From NCBI GenBank assembly GCA_949987565.1, contig OX465111.1, positions 12,966,716 through 13,030,715 on the forward strand: DNA of 64,000 nucleotides, written 5' to 3'. The notes under the pieces were generated by a model that saw only the letters and a list, made by a program, of their open reading frames with translations, had not been told where the DNA came from and did no database searches. The position numbers and the translations under genes were made by a program. This stretch comes from Luidia sarsii. Its lineage: Eukaryota > Echinodermata > Asteroidea > Paxillosida > Luidiidae. Below are positions 20,481 through 33,834 of this stretch, piece after piece (positions within the stretch are counted from its first letter, which is position 1; every line of letters begins with the position of its first letter).

Positions 20481-23004
20481 TTCGATTTCAGAAATCTTAA
20501 CACTCGGAGATAGCTTATTCCAAGGACTCTTAGCATGCCAAAATTTACTCTTGTCAACCAAATATTAAATGAGATATAACTTACAAAGTGTATTTTTCTG
20601 TCCAGGCACACTCCACCGTCTGTTATCTGCGGGTCTACACAAACACAAGCCCTCTCGTCAATACAGGGTAGGTCACTTTGCTTGATGATAAAATCGTCCA
20701 AACTTGTTCGATTTCAAAAATCTTAACACTCGGAGATAGCTTATTCCAAGGGCTTTGAGCATGCCAAGATTTAGCTTCGTCAACAAAATATTAACTGAAA
20801 TAATGACAAAGGAAGGTCACACTGAACATTCTAAGGTTGGTGATCATCCTGCCAGACCTGTTAGGTCATCCTCCCAGACCTGTTTTTGTTATTCTCTCAG
20901 AGTAGGTTACTTTGCCTAATGATAAAATCGTCCAAACATGTTCGATTTTAGAAATCTTAACACTTGGAGATTGGTTATTCCAAGGGCTCTTGGCATGCCA
21001 AAAATTACTCTTGTCAACCAAATATTAAATGAGATAGAACTTACAAAGTGTATTTTTCTGTCCAGTCACACTCAACCGTCTGTTATCTGCGGGTCTACAC
21101 ACACACAAGCCCTCTCGTCAATACAGGGTAGGTCACTTTGCTTGATGATAAAATCGTCCAAACTTGTTCGATTTCAAAAATCTTAACACTCGGAGATAGC
21201 TTATTCCAAGGGCTTTGTGCATGCCAAGATTTAGCTTCGTCAACAAAATATTAACTGAAATAATGACAAGGGAAGGTCACACTGAACATTCAAAGGTTGG
21301 TGATCATCCTGCCAGACCTGTTAGGTCATCCTCCCAGACCTGTTTTTGTTATTCTCTCAGAGTAGGTTACTTTGCCTAATGATAAAATCGTCAAAACATG
21401 TTCGATTTTAAAAATCTTAACACTTTGAGATTGGTTATTCCAAGGGCTCTTGGCATGCCAAAAATTACTCTTGTCAACCAAATATTAAATGAGATAGAAC
21501 TTACAAAGTGTATTTGTATCTGTCCAGGCAAACTCCACCGTCTGTTATCTGCGGTTCTACACACACACAAGCCCTCTCGTCAATACAGGGTAGGTCACTT
21601 TGCTTGATGATAAAATCGTCCAAACTTGTTCGATTTCAAAAATCTTAACACTTGGAGATTGGTTATTCCAAGGGCTCTTGGCATGCCAAAAATTACTCTT
21701 GTCAACCAAATATTAAATGAGATAGAACTTACAAAGTGTATTTGTTTCTGTCTAGGCAAACTCCACCGTCTGTTATCTGCGGGTCTACACACACACAAGC
21801 CCTCTCGTCAATACAGGGTAGGTCACTTTGCTTGATGATAAAATCGTCCAAACTTGTTCGATTTCAGAAATCTTAACACTCGGAGATAGCTTATTCCAAG
21901 GACTCTTAGCATGCCAAAATTTACTCTTGTCAACCAAATATTAAATGAGATATAACTTACAAAGTGTATTTTTCTGTCCAGGCACACTCCACCGTCTGTT
22001 ATCTGCGGGTCTACACAAACACAAGCCCTCTCGTCAATACAGGGTAGGTCACTTTGCTTGATGATAAAATCGTCCAAACTTGTTCGATTTCAAAAATCTT
22101 AACACTCGGAGATAGCTTATTCCAAGGGCTTTGAGCATGCCAAGATTTAGCTTCGTCAACAAAATATTAACTGAAATAATGACAAAGGAAGGTCACACTG
22201 AACATTCTAAGGTTGGTGATCATCCTGCCAGACCTGTTAGGTCATCCTCCCAGACCTGTTTTTGTTATTCTCTCAGAGTAGGTTACTTTGCCTAATGATA
22301 AAATCGTCCAAACATGTTCGATTTTAGAAATCTTAACACTTGGAGATTGGTTATTCCAAGGGCTCTTGGCATGCCAAAAATTACTCTTGTCAACCAAATA
22401 TTAAATGAGATAGAACTTACAAAGTGTATTTTTCTGTCCAGTCACACTCAACCGTCTGTTATCTGCGGGTCTACACACACACAAGCCCTCTCGTCAATAC
22501 AGGGTAGGTCACTTTGCTTGATGATAAAATCGTCCAAACTTGTTCGATTTCAAAAATCTTAACACTCGGAGATAGCTTATTCCAAGGGCTTTGTGCATGC
22601 CAAGATTTAGCTTCGTCAACAAAATATTAACTGAAATAATGACAAGGGAAGGTCACACTGAACATTCAAAGGTTGGTGATCATCCTGCCAGACCTGTTAG
22701 GTCATCCTCCCAGACCTTTTTTTGTTATTCTCTCAGAGTAGGTTACTTTGCCTAATGATAAAATCGTCAAAACATGTTCGATTTTAAAAATCTTAACACT
22801 TTGAGATTGGTTATTCCAAGGGCTCTTGGCATGCCAAAAATTACTCTTGTCAACCAAATATTAAATGAGATAGAACTTACAAAGTGTATTTGTATCTGTC
22901 CAGGCAAACTCCACCGTCTGTTATCTGCGGTTCTACACACACACAAGCCCTCTCGTCAATACAGGGTAGGTCACTTTGCTTGATGATAAAATCGTCCAAA
23001 CTTG
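20253..23004. repeat. 1376-bp tandem duplication (At Ac B A4 B Aa, two copies)
   Basis: Copies 20253-21628 and 21629-23004. Shared markers: GACAAAGGAAGG in B 20707 and B 22083, GTCAAAACATG before Aa, and TTTTAAAAATC with ACTTTGAGATTGG in Aa 21401 and 22777. B 22543 has a private CCTTTTTTTG. At the junction, Aa 21401 is followed directly by At 21629 with no B between. Confidence 0.9.
20941..21166. repeat. Subtype A4, 226 bp (CCAGTCACACTCAACC middle)
   Basis: A4 opens like Aa after a B. Its middle reads ATTTTTCTGTCCAGTC then ACACTCAACCG, with GCGGGTCTAC and a plain AC run. Copies: 20941, 22317, 26231, 28077, each preceded by B and followed by B. A related form with a B-like left end follows Av at 32913, 48325, 52009 and 58447. 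Position 43039-43264 is a single 226-bp fusion of an Av left side (GTGACTC) and an A4 right side. Confidence 0.88.
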
Positions 23005-23928
23005 TTCGATTTCAGAAATCTTAACACTCGGAGATAGCTTATTCCAAGGGCTTTGTGCATGCCAAGATTTAGCTTCGTCAACAAAATATTAACTGAAATA
23101 ATGACAAGGGAAGGTCACACTGAACATTCTAAGGTTGGTGATCATCCTGCCAGACCTGTTAGGTCATCCTCCCAGACCTGTTTTTGTTATTCTCTCAGAG
23201 TAGGTTACTTTGCCTAATGATAAAATCGTCCAAACATGTTCGATTTCAGAAATCTTAACACTCGGAGATAGCTTATTCCAAGGACTCTTAGCATGCCCAA
23301 ATTTACTCTTGTCAACCAAATATTAAATGAGATATAACTTACAAAGTGTATTTTTCTTTCCAGTCACACTCAACCGTCTGTTATCTGCGGGGCTACACAC
23401 ACACACAAGCCCTCTCGTCAATACAGGGCAGGTCACTTTGCTTGATGATAAAATCGTCCAAACATGTTCGATTTCAAAAATCTTAACACTCGGAGATAGC
23501 TTATTCCAAGGGCTTTGTGCATGCTAAGATTTAGCTTCGTCAACAAAATATTAACTGAAATAATGACAAGGGAAGGTCACACTGAACATTCTAAGGTTGG
23601 TGATCATCCTGCCAGACCTGTTAGGTCATCCTCCCAGACCTGTTTTTGTTATTCTCTCAGAGTAGGTTACTTTGCCTAATGATAAAATCGTCCAAACATG
23701 TTCGATTTTAGAAATCTTAACACTTGGAGATTGGTTATTCCAAGGGCTCTTGGCATGCCAAAAATTACTCTTGTCAACCAAATATTAAATGAGATAGAAC
23801 TTACAAAGTGTATTTGTTTCTGTCCAGGCAAACTCCACCGTCTGTTATCTGCGGGTCTACACACACACAAGCCCTCTCGTCAATACAGGGTAGGTCACTT
23901 TGCTTGATGATAAAATCGTCCAAACTTG
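22083..23928. repeat. 1846-bp unit, copy 1 (B A4 B Aa B A3 B Af)
   Basis: Eight monomers. It overlaps the end of the 1376-bp duplication. Markers: GACAAAGG in the first B, GCATGCCCAAATTT in A3 23239, and GCATGCTAAG in the following B 23467. The same unit recurs 3914 bp downstream. Confidence 0.9.
23239..23466. repeat. Subtype A3, 228 bp, with expanded AC run
   Basis: A3 has TTCTTTCCAGTCACACTCAACC in its middle region (up to about 20 bases quoted elsewhere), GCGGGGCTAC, one extra AC unit and GGGCAGG in place of GGGTAGG. It ends AAACATG rather than AAACTTG. The extra AC restores 228 bp to an otherwise 226-bp form. Copies with a B-like left end: 17949, 23239, 27153, 28999. Copies with an Aa-like left end (recombinant): 32225, 42577, 51321, 57759. 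At 42577 the AC run reads CTACACTGACACAC. At 51321 and 57759 the middle has ATTTATCTTTCC and CAACCGACTG. Confidence 0.88.
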
Positions 23929-25996
23929 TTCGATTTCAGAAATCTTAACACTCGGAGATAGCTTATTCCAAGGGCTTTGAGCATGCCAAGATTTAGCTTC
24001 GTCAACAAAATATTAACTGAAATAATGACAAGGGAAGGTCACACTGAACATTCTAAGGTTGGTGATCATCCTGCCAGACCTGTTAGGTCATCCTCCCAGA
24101 CCTGTTTTTGTTATTCTCTCAGAGTAGGTTACTTTGCCTAATGATAAAATCGTCCAAACATGTTCGATTTTAGAAATCTTAACACTTGGAGATTGGTTAT
24201 TCCAAGGGCTCTTGGCATGCCAAAAATTACTCATGTCAACCAAATATTAAATGAGATAGAACTTACAAAGTGTATTTGTTTCTGTCCAGGCAACCTCCAC
24301 CGTCTGTTATCTGCGGGTCTACACACACACAAGCCCTCTCGTCAATACAGGGTAGGTCACTTTGCTTGATGATAAAATCGTCCAAACTTGTTCGATTTCA
24401 AAAATCTTAACACTCGGAGATAGCTTATTCCAAGGGCTTTGAGCATGCCAAGATTTAGCTTCGTCAACAAAATATTAACTGAAATAATGACAAGGGAAGG
24501 TCACACTGAACATTCTAAGGTTGGTGATCATCCTGCCAGACCTGTTAGGTCATCCTCCCAGACCTGTTTTTGTTATTCTCTCAGAGTAGGTTACTTTGCC
24601 TAATGATAAAATCGTCCAAACATTTTCGATTTTAGAAATCTTAACACTTGGAGATTGGTTATTCCAAGGGCTCTTGGCATGCCAAAAATTACTCTTGTCA
24701 ACCAAATATTAAATGAGATAGAACTTACAAAGTGTATTTGTATCTGTCCAGGCAAACTCCACCGTCTGTTATCTGCGGTTCTACACACACACAAGCCCTC
24801 TCGTCAATACAGGGTAGGTCACTTTGCTTGATGATAAAATCGTCCAAACTTGTTCGATTTCAAAAATCTTAACACTTGGAGATTGGTTATTCCAAGGGCT
24901 CTTGGCATGCCAAAAATTACTCTTGTCAACCAAATATTAAATGAGATAGAACTTACAAAGTGTATTTGTTTCTGTCTAGGCAAACTCCACCGTCTGTTAT
25001 CTGCGGGTCTACACACACACAAGCCCTCTCGTCAATACAGGGTAGGTCACTTTGCTTGATGATAAAATCGTCCAAACTTGTTCGATTTCAGAAATCTTAA
25101 CACTCGGAGATAGCTTATTCCAAGGGCTTTGAGCATGCCAAGATTTAGCTTCGTCAACAAAATATTAACTGAAATAATGACAAGGGAAGGTCACACTGAA
25201 CATTCTAAGGTTGGTGATCATCCTGCCAGACCTGTTAGGTCATCCTCCCAGACCTGTTTTTGTTATTCTCTCAGAGTAGGTTACTTTGCCTAATGATAAA
25301 ATCGTCCAAACATGTTCGATTTTAGAAATCTTAACACTTGGAGATTGGTTATTCCAAGGGCTCTTGGCATGCCAAAAATTACTCTTGTCAACCAAATATT
25401 AAATGAGATACAACTTACAAAGTGTATTTGTTTCTGTCCAGGCAAACTCCGCCGTCTGTTATCTGCGGGTCTACACACACACAAGCCCTCTCGTCAATAC
25501 AGGGTAGGTCACTTTGCTTGATGATAAAATCGTCCAAACTTGTTCGATTTCAAAAATCTTAACACTTGGAGATTGGTTATTCCAAGGGCTCTTGGCATGC
25601 CAAAAATTACTCTTGTCAACCAAATATTAAATGAGATAGAACTTACAAAGTGTATTTGTTTCTGTCTAGGCAAACTCCACCGTCTGTTATCTGCGGGTCT
25701 ACACACACACAAGCCCTCTCGTCAATACAGGGTAGGTCACTTTGCTTGATGATAAAATCGTCCAAACTTGTTCGATTTCAGAAATCTTAACACTCGGAGA
25801 TAGCTTATTCCAAGGACTCTTAGCATGCCAAAATTTACTCTTGTCAACCAAATATTAAATGAGATATAACTTACAAAGTGTATTTTTCTGTCCAGGCACA
25901 CTCCACCGTCTGTTATCTGCGGGTCTACACAAACACAAGCCCTCTCGTCAATACAGGGTAGGTCACTTTGCTTGATGATAAAATCGTCCAAACTTG
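23929..25996. repeat. Linker segment: B Af B Aa At, B Af At Ac
   Basis: Af 24163 has ACTCATGTC and GGCAACCTCC, both shared with Af 29461. Aa 24625 is the CATTTTCG type but is followed directly by At with no B. Af 25315 has a private CTCCGCCG. Monomers 25081-25996 match 19791-20706 at offset 5290. Confidence 0.88.
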
Positions 25997-28900
25997 TTCG
26001 ATTTCAAAAATCTTAACACTCGGAGATAGCTTATTCCAAGGGCTTTGAGCATGCCAAGATTTAGCTTCGTCAACAAAATATTAACTGAAATAATGACAAA
26101 GGAAGGTCACACTGAACATTCTAAGGTTGGTGATCATCCTGCCAGACCTGTTAGGTCATCCTCCCAGACCTGTTTTTGTTATTCTCTCAGAGTAGGTTAC
26201 TTTGCCTAATGATAAAATCGTCCAAACATGTTCGATTTTAGAAATCTTAACACTTGGAGATTGGTTATTCCAAGGGCTCTTGGCATGCCAAAAATTACTC
26301 TTGTCAACCAAATATTAAATGAGATAGAACTTACAAAGTGTATTTTTCTGTCCAGTCACACTCAACCGTCTGTTATCTGCGGGTCTACACACACACAAGC
26401 CCTCTCGTCAATACAGGGTAGGTCACTTTGCTTGATGATAAAATCGTCCAAACTTGTTCGATTTCAAAAATCTTAACACTCGGAGATAGCTTATTCCAAG
26501 GGCTTTGTGCATGCCAAGATTTAGCTTCGTCAACAAAATATTAACTGAAATAATGACAAGGGAAGGTCACACTGAACATTCAAAGGTTGGTGATCATCCT
26601 GCCAGACCTGTTAGGTCATCCTCCCAGACCTGTTTTTGTTATTCTCTCAGAGTAGGTTACTTTGCCTAATGATAAAATCGTCAAAACATGTTCGATTTTA
26701 AAAATCTTAACACTTTGAGATTGGTTATTCCAAGGGCTCTTGGCATGCCAAAAATTACTCTTGTCAACCAAATATTAAATGAGATAGAACTTACAAAGTG
26801 TATTTGTATCTGTCGAGGCAAACTCCACCGTCTGTTATCTGCGGTTCTACACACACACAAGCCCTCTCGTCAATACAGGGTAGGTCACTTTGCTTGATGA
26901 TAAAATCGTCCAAACTTGTTCGATTTCAGAAATCTTAACACTCGGAGATAGCTTATTCCAAGGGCTTTGTGCATGCCAAGATTTAGCTTCGTCAACAAAA
27001 TATTAACTGAAATAATGACAAGGGAAGGTCACACTGAACATTCTAAGGTTGGTGATCATCCTGCCAGACCTGTTAGGTCATCCTCCCAGACCTGTTTTTG
27101 TTATTCTCTCAGAGTAGGTTACTTTGCCTAATGATAAAATCGTCCAAACATGTTCGATTTCAGAAATCTTAACACTCGGAGATAGCTTATTCCAAGGACT
27201 CTTAGCATGCCCAAATTTACTCTTGTCAACCAAATATTAAATGAGATATAACTTACAAAGTGTATTTTTCTTTCCAGTCACACTCAACCGTCTGTTATCT
27301 GCGGGGCTACACACACACACAAGCCCTCTCGTCAATACAGGGCAGGTCACTTTGCTTGATGATAAAATCGTCCAAACATGTTCGATTTCAAAAATCTTAA
27401 CACTCGGAGATAGCTTATTCCAAGGGCTTTGTGCATGCTAAGATTTAGCTTCGTCAACAAAATATTAACTGAAAAAATGACAAGGGAAGGTCACACTGAA
27501 CATTCAAAGGTTGGTGATCATGCTGCCAGACCTGTTAGGTCATCCTCCCAGACCTGTTTTTGTTATTCTCTCAGAGTAGGTTACTTTGCCTAATGATAAA
27601 ATCGTCCAAACATGTTCGATTTTAGAAATCTTAACACTTGGAGATTGGTTATTCCAAGGGCTCTTGGCATGCCAAAATTTACTCTTGTCAACCAAATATT
27701 AAATGAGATAGAACTTACAAAGTGTATTTGTTTCTGTCCAGGCAAACTCCACCGTCTGTTATCTGCGGGTCTACACACACACAAGCCCTCTCGTCAATAC
27801 AGGGTAGGTCACTTTGCTTGATGATAAAATCGTCCAAACTTGTTCGATTTCAAAAATCTTAACACTCGGAGATAGCTTATTCCAAGGGCTTTGAGCATGC
27901 CAAGATTTAGCTTCGTCAACAAAATATTAACTGAAATAATGACAAAGGAAGGTCACACTGAACATTCTAAGGTTGGTGATCATCCTGCCAGACCTGTTAG
28001 GTCATCCTCCCAGACCTGTTTTTGTTATTCTCTCAGAGTAGGTTACTTTGCCTAATGATAAAATCGTCCAAACATGTTCGATTTTAGAAATCTTAACACT
28101 TGGAGATTGGTTATTCCAAGGGCTCTTGGCATGCCAAAAATTACTCTTGTCAACCAAATATTAAATGAGATAGAACTTACAAAGTGTATTTTTCTGTCCA
28201 GTCACACTCAACCGTCTGTTATCTGCGGGTCTACACACACACAAGCCCTCTCGTCAATACAGGGTAGGTCACTTTGCTTGATGATAAAATCGTCCAAACT
28301 TGTTCGATTTCAAAAATCTTAACACTCGGAGATAGCTTATTCCAAGGGCTTTGTGCATGCCAAGATTTAGCTTCGTCAACAAAATATTAACTGAAATAAT
28401 GACAAGGGAAGGTCACACTGAACATTCAAAGGTTGGTGATCATCCTGCCAGACCTGTTAGGTCATCCTCCCAGACCTGTTTTTGTTATTCTCTCAGAGTA
28501 GGTTACTTTGCCTAATGATAAAATCGTCCAAACATGTTCGATTTTAAAAATCTTAACACTTTGAGATTGGTTATTCCAAGGGCTCTTGGCATGCCAAAAA
28601 TTACTCTTGTCAACCAAATATTAAATGAGATAGAACTTACAAAGTGTATTTGTATCTGTCCAGGCAAACTCCACCGTCTGTTATCTGCGGTTCTACACAC
28701 ACACAAGCCCTCTCGTCAATACAGGGTAGGTCACTTTGCTTGATGATAAAATCGTCCAAACTTGTTCGATTTCAGAAATCTTAACACTCGGAGATAGCTT
28801 ATTCGAAGGGCTTTGTGCATGCCAAGATTTAGCTTCGTCAACAAAATATTAACTGAAATAATGACAAGGGAAGGTCACACTGAACATTCTAAGGTTGGTG

Positions 28901-29688
28901 ATCATCCTGCCAGACCTGTTAGGTCATCCTCCCAGACCTGTTTTTGTTATTCTCTCAGAGTAGGTTACTTTGCCTAATGATAAAATCGTCCAAACATGTT
29001 CGATTTCAGAAATCTTAACACTCGGAGATAGCTTATTCCAAGGACTCTTAGCATGCCCAAATTTACTCTTGTCAACCAAATATTAAATGAGATATAACTT
29101 ACAAAGTGTATTTTTCTTTCCAGTCACACTCAACCGTCTGTTATCTGCGGGGCTACACACACACACAAGCCCTCTCGTCAATACAGGGCAGGTCACTTTG
29201 CTTGATGATAAAATCGTCCAAACATGTTCGATTTCAAAAATCTTAACACTCGGAGATAGCTTATTCCAAGGGCTTTGTGCATGCTAAGATTTAGCTTCGT
29301 CAACAAAATATTAACTGAAATAATGACAAGGGAAGGTCACACTGAACATTCTAAGGTTGGTGATCATCCTGCCAGACCTGTTAGGTCATCCTCCCAGACC
29401 TGTTTTTGTTATTCTCTCAGAGTAGGTTACTTTGCCTAATGATAAAATCGTCCAAACATGTTCGATTTTAGAAATCTTAACACTTGGAGATTGGTTATTC
29501 CAAGGGCTCTTGGCATGCCAAAAATTACTCATGTCAACCAAATATTAAATGAGATAGAACTTACAAAGTGTATTTGTTTCTGTCCAGGCAACCTCCACCG
29601 TCTGTTATCTGCGGGTCTACACACACACAAGCCCTCTCGTCAATACAGGGTAGGTCACTTTGCTTGATGATAAAATCGTCCAAACTTG
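25997..29688. repeat. 1846-bp tandem duplication (copies 2 and 3 of the unit at 22083)
   Basis: Copies 25997-27842 and 27843-29688, each B A4 B Aa B A3 B Af. Shared: GACAAAGGAAGG, A4 with CCAGTCAC, TTTTAAAAATC in Aa, GCATGCCCAAATTT in A3, GCATGCTAAG in the next B. The final Af differs: 27615 has CCAAAATTTACTC, while 29461 is the ACTCATGTC type. Private: TCTGTCGAGG in Aa 26691, GAAAAAATGAC in B 27381, TTATTCGAAGG in B 28765. Confidence 0.9.
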
Positions 29689-32600
29689 TTCGATTTCAAA
29701 AATCTTAACACTCGGAGATAGCTTATTCCAAGGGCTTTGAGCATGCCAAGATTTAGCTTCGTCAACAAAATATTAACTGAAATAATGACAAGGGAAGGTC
29801 ACACTGAACATTCTAAGGTTGGTGATCATCCTGCCAGACCTGTTAGGTCATCCTCCCAGACCTGTTTTTGTTATTCTCTCAGAGTAGGTTACTTTGCCTA
29901 ATGATAAAATCGTCCAAACATTTTCGATTTTAGAAATCTTAACACTTGGAGATTGGTTATTCCAAGGGCTCTTGGCATGCCAAAAATTACTCTTGTCAAC
30001 CAAATATTAAATGAGATAGAACTTACAAAGTGTATTTGTATCTGTCCAGGCAAACTCCACCGTCTGTTATCTGCGGTTCTACACACACACAAGCCCTCTC
30101 GTCAATACATGGTAGGTCACTTTGCTTGATGATAAAATCGTCCAAACTTGTTCGATTTCAGAAATCTTAACACTCGGAGATAGCTTATTCCAAGGGCTTT
30201 GTGCATGCCAAGATTTAGCTTCGTCAACAAAATATTAACTGAAATAATGACAAGGGAAGGTCACACTGAACATTCTAAGGTTGGTGATCATCCTGCCAGA
30301 CCTGTTAGGTCATCCTCCCAGACCTGTTTTTGTTATTCTCTCAGAGTAGGTTACTTTGCCTAATGATAAAATCGTCCAAACATGTTCGATTTTAGAAATC
30401 TTAACACTTGGAGATTGGTTATTCCAAGGGCTCTTGGCATGCCAAAAATTACTCTTGTCAACCAAATATTAAATGAGATACAACTTACAAAGTGTATTTG
30501 TTTCTGTCCAGGCAAACTCCACCGTCTGTTATCTGCGGGTCTACACACACACAAGCCCTCTCGTCAATACAGGGTAGGTCACTTTGCTTGATGATAAAAT
30601 CGTCCAAACTTGTTCGATTTCAAAAATCTTAACACTTGGAGATTGGTTATTCCAAGTGCTCTTGGCATGCCAAAAATTACTCTTGTCAACCAAATATTAA
30701 ATGAGATAGAACTTACAAAGTGTATTTGTTTCTGTCTAGGCAAACTCCACCGTCTGTTATCTGCAGGTCTACACACACACAAGCCCTCTCGTCAATACAG
30801 GGTAGGTCACTTTGCTTGATGATAAAATCGTCCAAACTTGTTCGATTTCAGAAATCTTAACACTCGGAGATAGCTTATTCCAAGGACTCTTAGCATGCCA
30901 AAATTTACTCTTGTCAACCAAATATTAAATGAGATATAACTTACAAAGTGTATTTTTCTGTCCAGGCACACTCCACCGTCTGTTATCTGCGGGTCTACAC
31001 AAACACAAGCCCTCTCGTCAATACAGGGTAGGTCACTTTGCTTGATGATAAAATCGTCCAAACTTGTTCGATTTCAAAAATCTTAACACTCGGAGATAGC
31101 TTTTTCCAAGGGCTTTGTGCATGCCAAGATTTAGCTTCGTCAACAAAATATTAACTGAAATAATGACAAGGGAAGGTCACACTGAACATTCTAAGGTTGG
31201 TGATCATCCTGCCAGACTTGTTAGGTCATCCTCCCAGACCTGTTTTTGTTATTCTCTCAGAGTAGGTTACTTTGCCTAATGATAAAATCGTCCAAACATG
31301 TTCGATTTTAGAAATCTTAACACTTGGAGATTGGTTATTCCAAGGGCTCTTGGCATGCCAAAAATTACTCTTGTCAACCAAATATTAAATGAGATAGAAC
31401 TTACAAAGTGTATTTGTTTCTGTCCAGGCAAACTCCACCGTCTGTTATCTGCGGGTCTACACACACACAAGCCCTCTCGTCAATACAGGGTAGGTCACTT
31501 TGCTTGATGATAAAATCGTCCAAACTTGTTCGATTTCAAAAATCTTAACACTCGGAGATAGCTTATTCCAAGGGCTTTGAGCATGCCAAGATTTAGCTTC
31601 GTCAACAAAATATTAACTGAAATAATGACAAGTGAAGGTCACACTGAACATTCTAAGGTTGGTGATCATCCTGCCAGACCTGTTAGGTCATCCTCCCAGA
31701 CCTGTTTTTGTTATTCTCTCAGAGTAGGTTACTTTGCCTAATGATAAAATCGTCCAAACATTTTCGATTTTAGAAATCTTAACACTTGGAGATTGGTTAT
31801 TCCAAGGGCTCTTGGCATGCCAAAAATTACTCTTGTCAACCAAATATTAAATGAGATAGAACTTACAAAGTGTATTTGTATCTGTCCAGGCAAACTCCAC
31901 CGTCTGTTATCTGCGGTTCTACACACACACAAGCCCTCTCGTCAATACATGGTAGGTCACTTTGCTTGATGATAAAATCGTCCAAACTTGTTCGATTTCA
32001 GAAATCTTAACACTCGGAGATAGCTTATTCCAAGGGCTTTGTGCATGCCAAGATTTAGCTTCGTCAACAAAATATTAACTGAAATAATGACAAGGGAAGG
32101 TCACACTGAACATTCTAAGGTTGGTGATCATCCTGCCAGACCTGTTAGGTCATCCACCCAGACCTGTTTTTGTTATTCTCTCAGAGTAGGTTACTTTGCC
32201 TAATGATAAAATCGTCCAAACATGTTCGATTTTAGAAATCTTAACACTTGGAGATTGGTTATTCCAAGGGCTCTTGGCATGCCAAAAATTACTCTTGTCA
32301 ACCAAATATTAAATGAGATATAACTTACAAAGTGTATTTTTCTTTCCAGTCACACTCAACCGTCTGTTATCTGCGGGGCTACACACACACACAAGCCCTC
32401 TCGTCAATACAGGGCAGGTCACTTTGCTTGATGATAAAATCGTCCAAACATGTTCGATTTCAAAAATTTTAACACTCGGAGATAGCTTATTCCAAGGGCT
32501 TTGTGCATGCTAAGATTTAGCTTCGTCAACAAAATATTAACTGAAATAATGACAAGGGAAGGTCACACTGAACATTCAAAGGTTGGTGATCTAGCTGCCA

Positions 32601-33372
32601 GACCTGTTAGGTCATCCTCCCAGACCTGTTTTTGTTATTCTCTCAGAGTAGGTTACTTTCCCTAATGATAAAATCGTCCAAACATGTTCGATTTTAGAAA
32701 TCTTAACACTTGGAGATTGGTTATTCCAAGGACTCTTAGCATGCCAAAAGTGACTCTTGTCAACCAAATATTAAATGAGATATAACTTACAAAGTGTATT
32801 TTTCTGTCCAGGCACACTCCACCGTCTGTTATCTGCGGGTCTACACAAACACAAGCTCTCTCGTCAATACAGGGTAGGTCACTTTGCTTGATGATAAAAT
32901 CGTCCAAACTTGTTCGATTTCAGAAATCTTAACACTCGGAGATAGCTTATTCCAAGGACTCTTAGCATGCCAAAAATTACTCTTGTCAACCAAATATTAA
33001 ATGAGATATAACTTACAAAGTGTATTTTTCTGTCCAGTCACACTCAACCGTCTGTTATCTGCGGGTCTACACACACACAAGCCCTCTCGTCAATACAGGG
33101 TAGGTCACTTTGCTTGATGATAAAATCGTCCAAACTTGTTCGATTTCAAAAATCTTAACACTCGGAGATAGCTTATTCCAAGGGCTTTGTGCATGCCAAG
33201 ATTTAGCTTCGTCAACAAAATATTAACTGAAATAATGACAAGGGAAGGTCACACTGAACATTCAAAGGTTGGTGATCATCCTGCCAGACCTGTTAGGTCA
33301 TCCTCCCAGACCTGTTTTTGTTATTCTCTCAGAGTAGGTTACTTTGCCTAATGATAAAATCGTCCAAACATG
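29689..33372. repeat. Segment shared with 40041-43498
   Basis: Order: B Aa, B Af At Ac, B Af, B Aa, B A3, B Av A4, B. It matches 40041 onward at offset 10352, then at 10126 after the Av-A4 pair, which is a single fused monomer downstream. Shared rare changes: CCAAGTGCTC and CTGCAGGTC in At, AGACTTGTTAGG in B 31067/41419, CAAGTGAAGG in B 31529/41881, CATCCACCC in B 31991/42343, AAAATTTTAACAC in B 32453/42805, TTTCCCTAATG in the same B. Private: CTTTTTCCAAGG in B 31067 and GATCTAGCTGCC in B 32453. Confidence 0.9.
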
Positions 33373-33600
33373 TTCGATTTTAGAAATCTTAACACTTGGA
33401 GATTGGTTATTCCAAGGGCTCTTGGCATGCCAAAAATTACTCTTGTCAACCAAATATTAAATGAGATAGAACTTACAAAGTGTATTTGTATCTGTCCAGG
33501 CAAACTCCACCGTCTGTTATCTGCGGTTCTACACACACACAAGCCCTCTCGTCAATACAGGGTAGGTCACTTTGCTTGATGATAAAATCGTCCAAACTTG

Positions 33601-33834
33601 TTCGATTTCAGAAATCTTAACACTCGGAGATAGCTTATTCCAAGGACTCTTAGCATGCCAAGATTTAGCTTCGTCAACAAAATATTAACTGAAATAATGA
33701 CAAGGGAAGGTCACACTGAACATTCAAAGGTTGGTGATCATCCTGCCAGACCTGTTAGGTCATCCTCCCAGACCTGTTTTTGTTATTCTCTCAGAGTAGG
33801 TTACTTTGCCTAATGATAAAATCGTCCAAACATG
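33601..33834. repeat. Subtype Bx, 234 bp: Ac left side with B right side
   Basis: Bx opens like Ac, with GGACTCTTAGCATGCC, then continues as B (AGATTTAGCTTCGTCAAC and the whole B middle). The switch falls at or just after GCATGCCAA. Copies: 33601, 37741, 43727, 49013, 52697, 54763, 59135. An eighth, at 50625, is a separate event: it keeps Ac sequence further, to CCAAAATTT, before B's AGCTTCG. Copies 33601, 37741, 43727, 49013 and 54763 have CATTCAAAGG and are followed by Aa. Copies 52697 and 59135 have CATTCTAAGG and are followed by Af. Confidence 0.9.
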
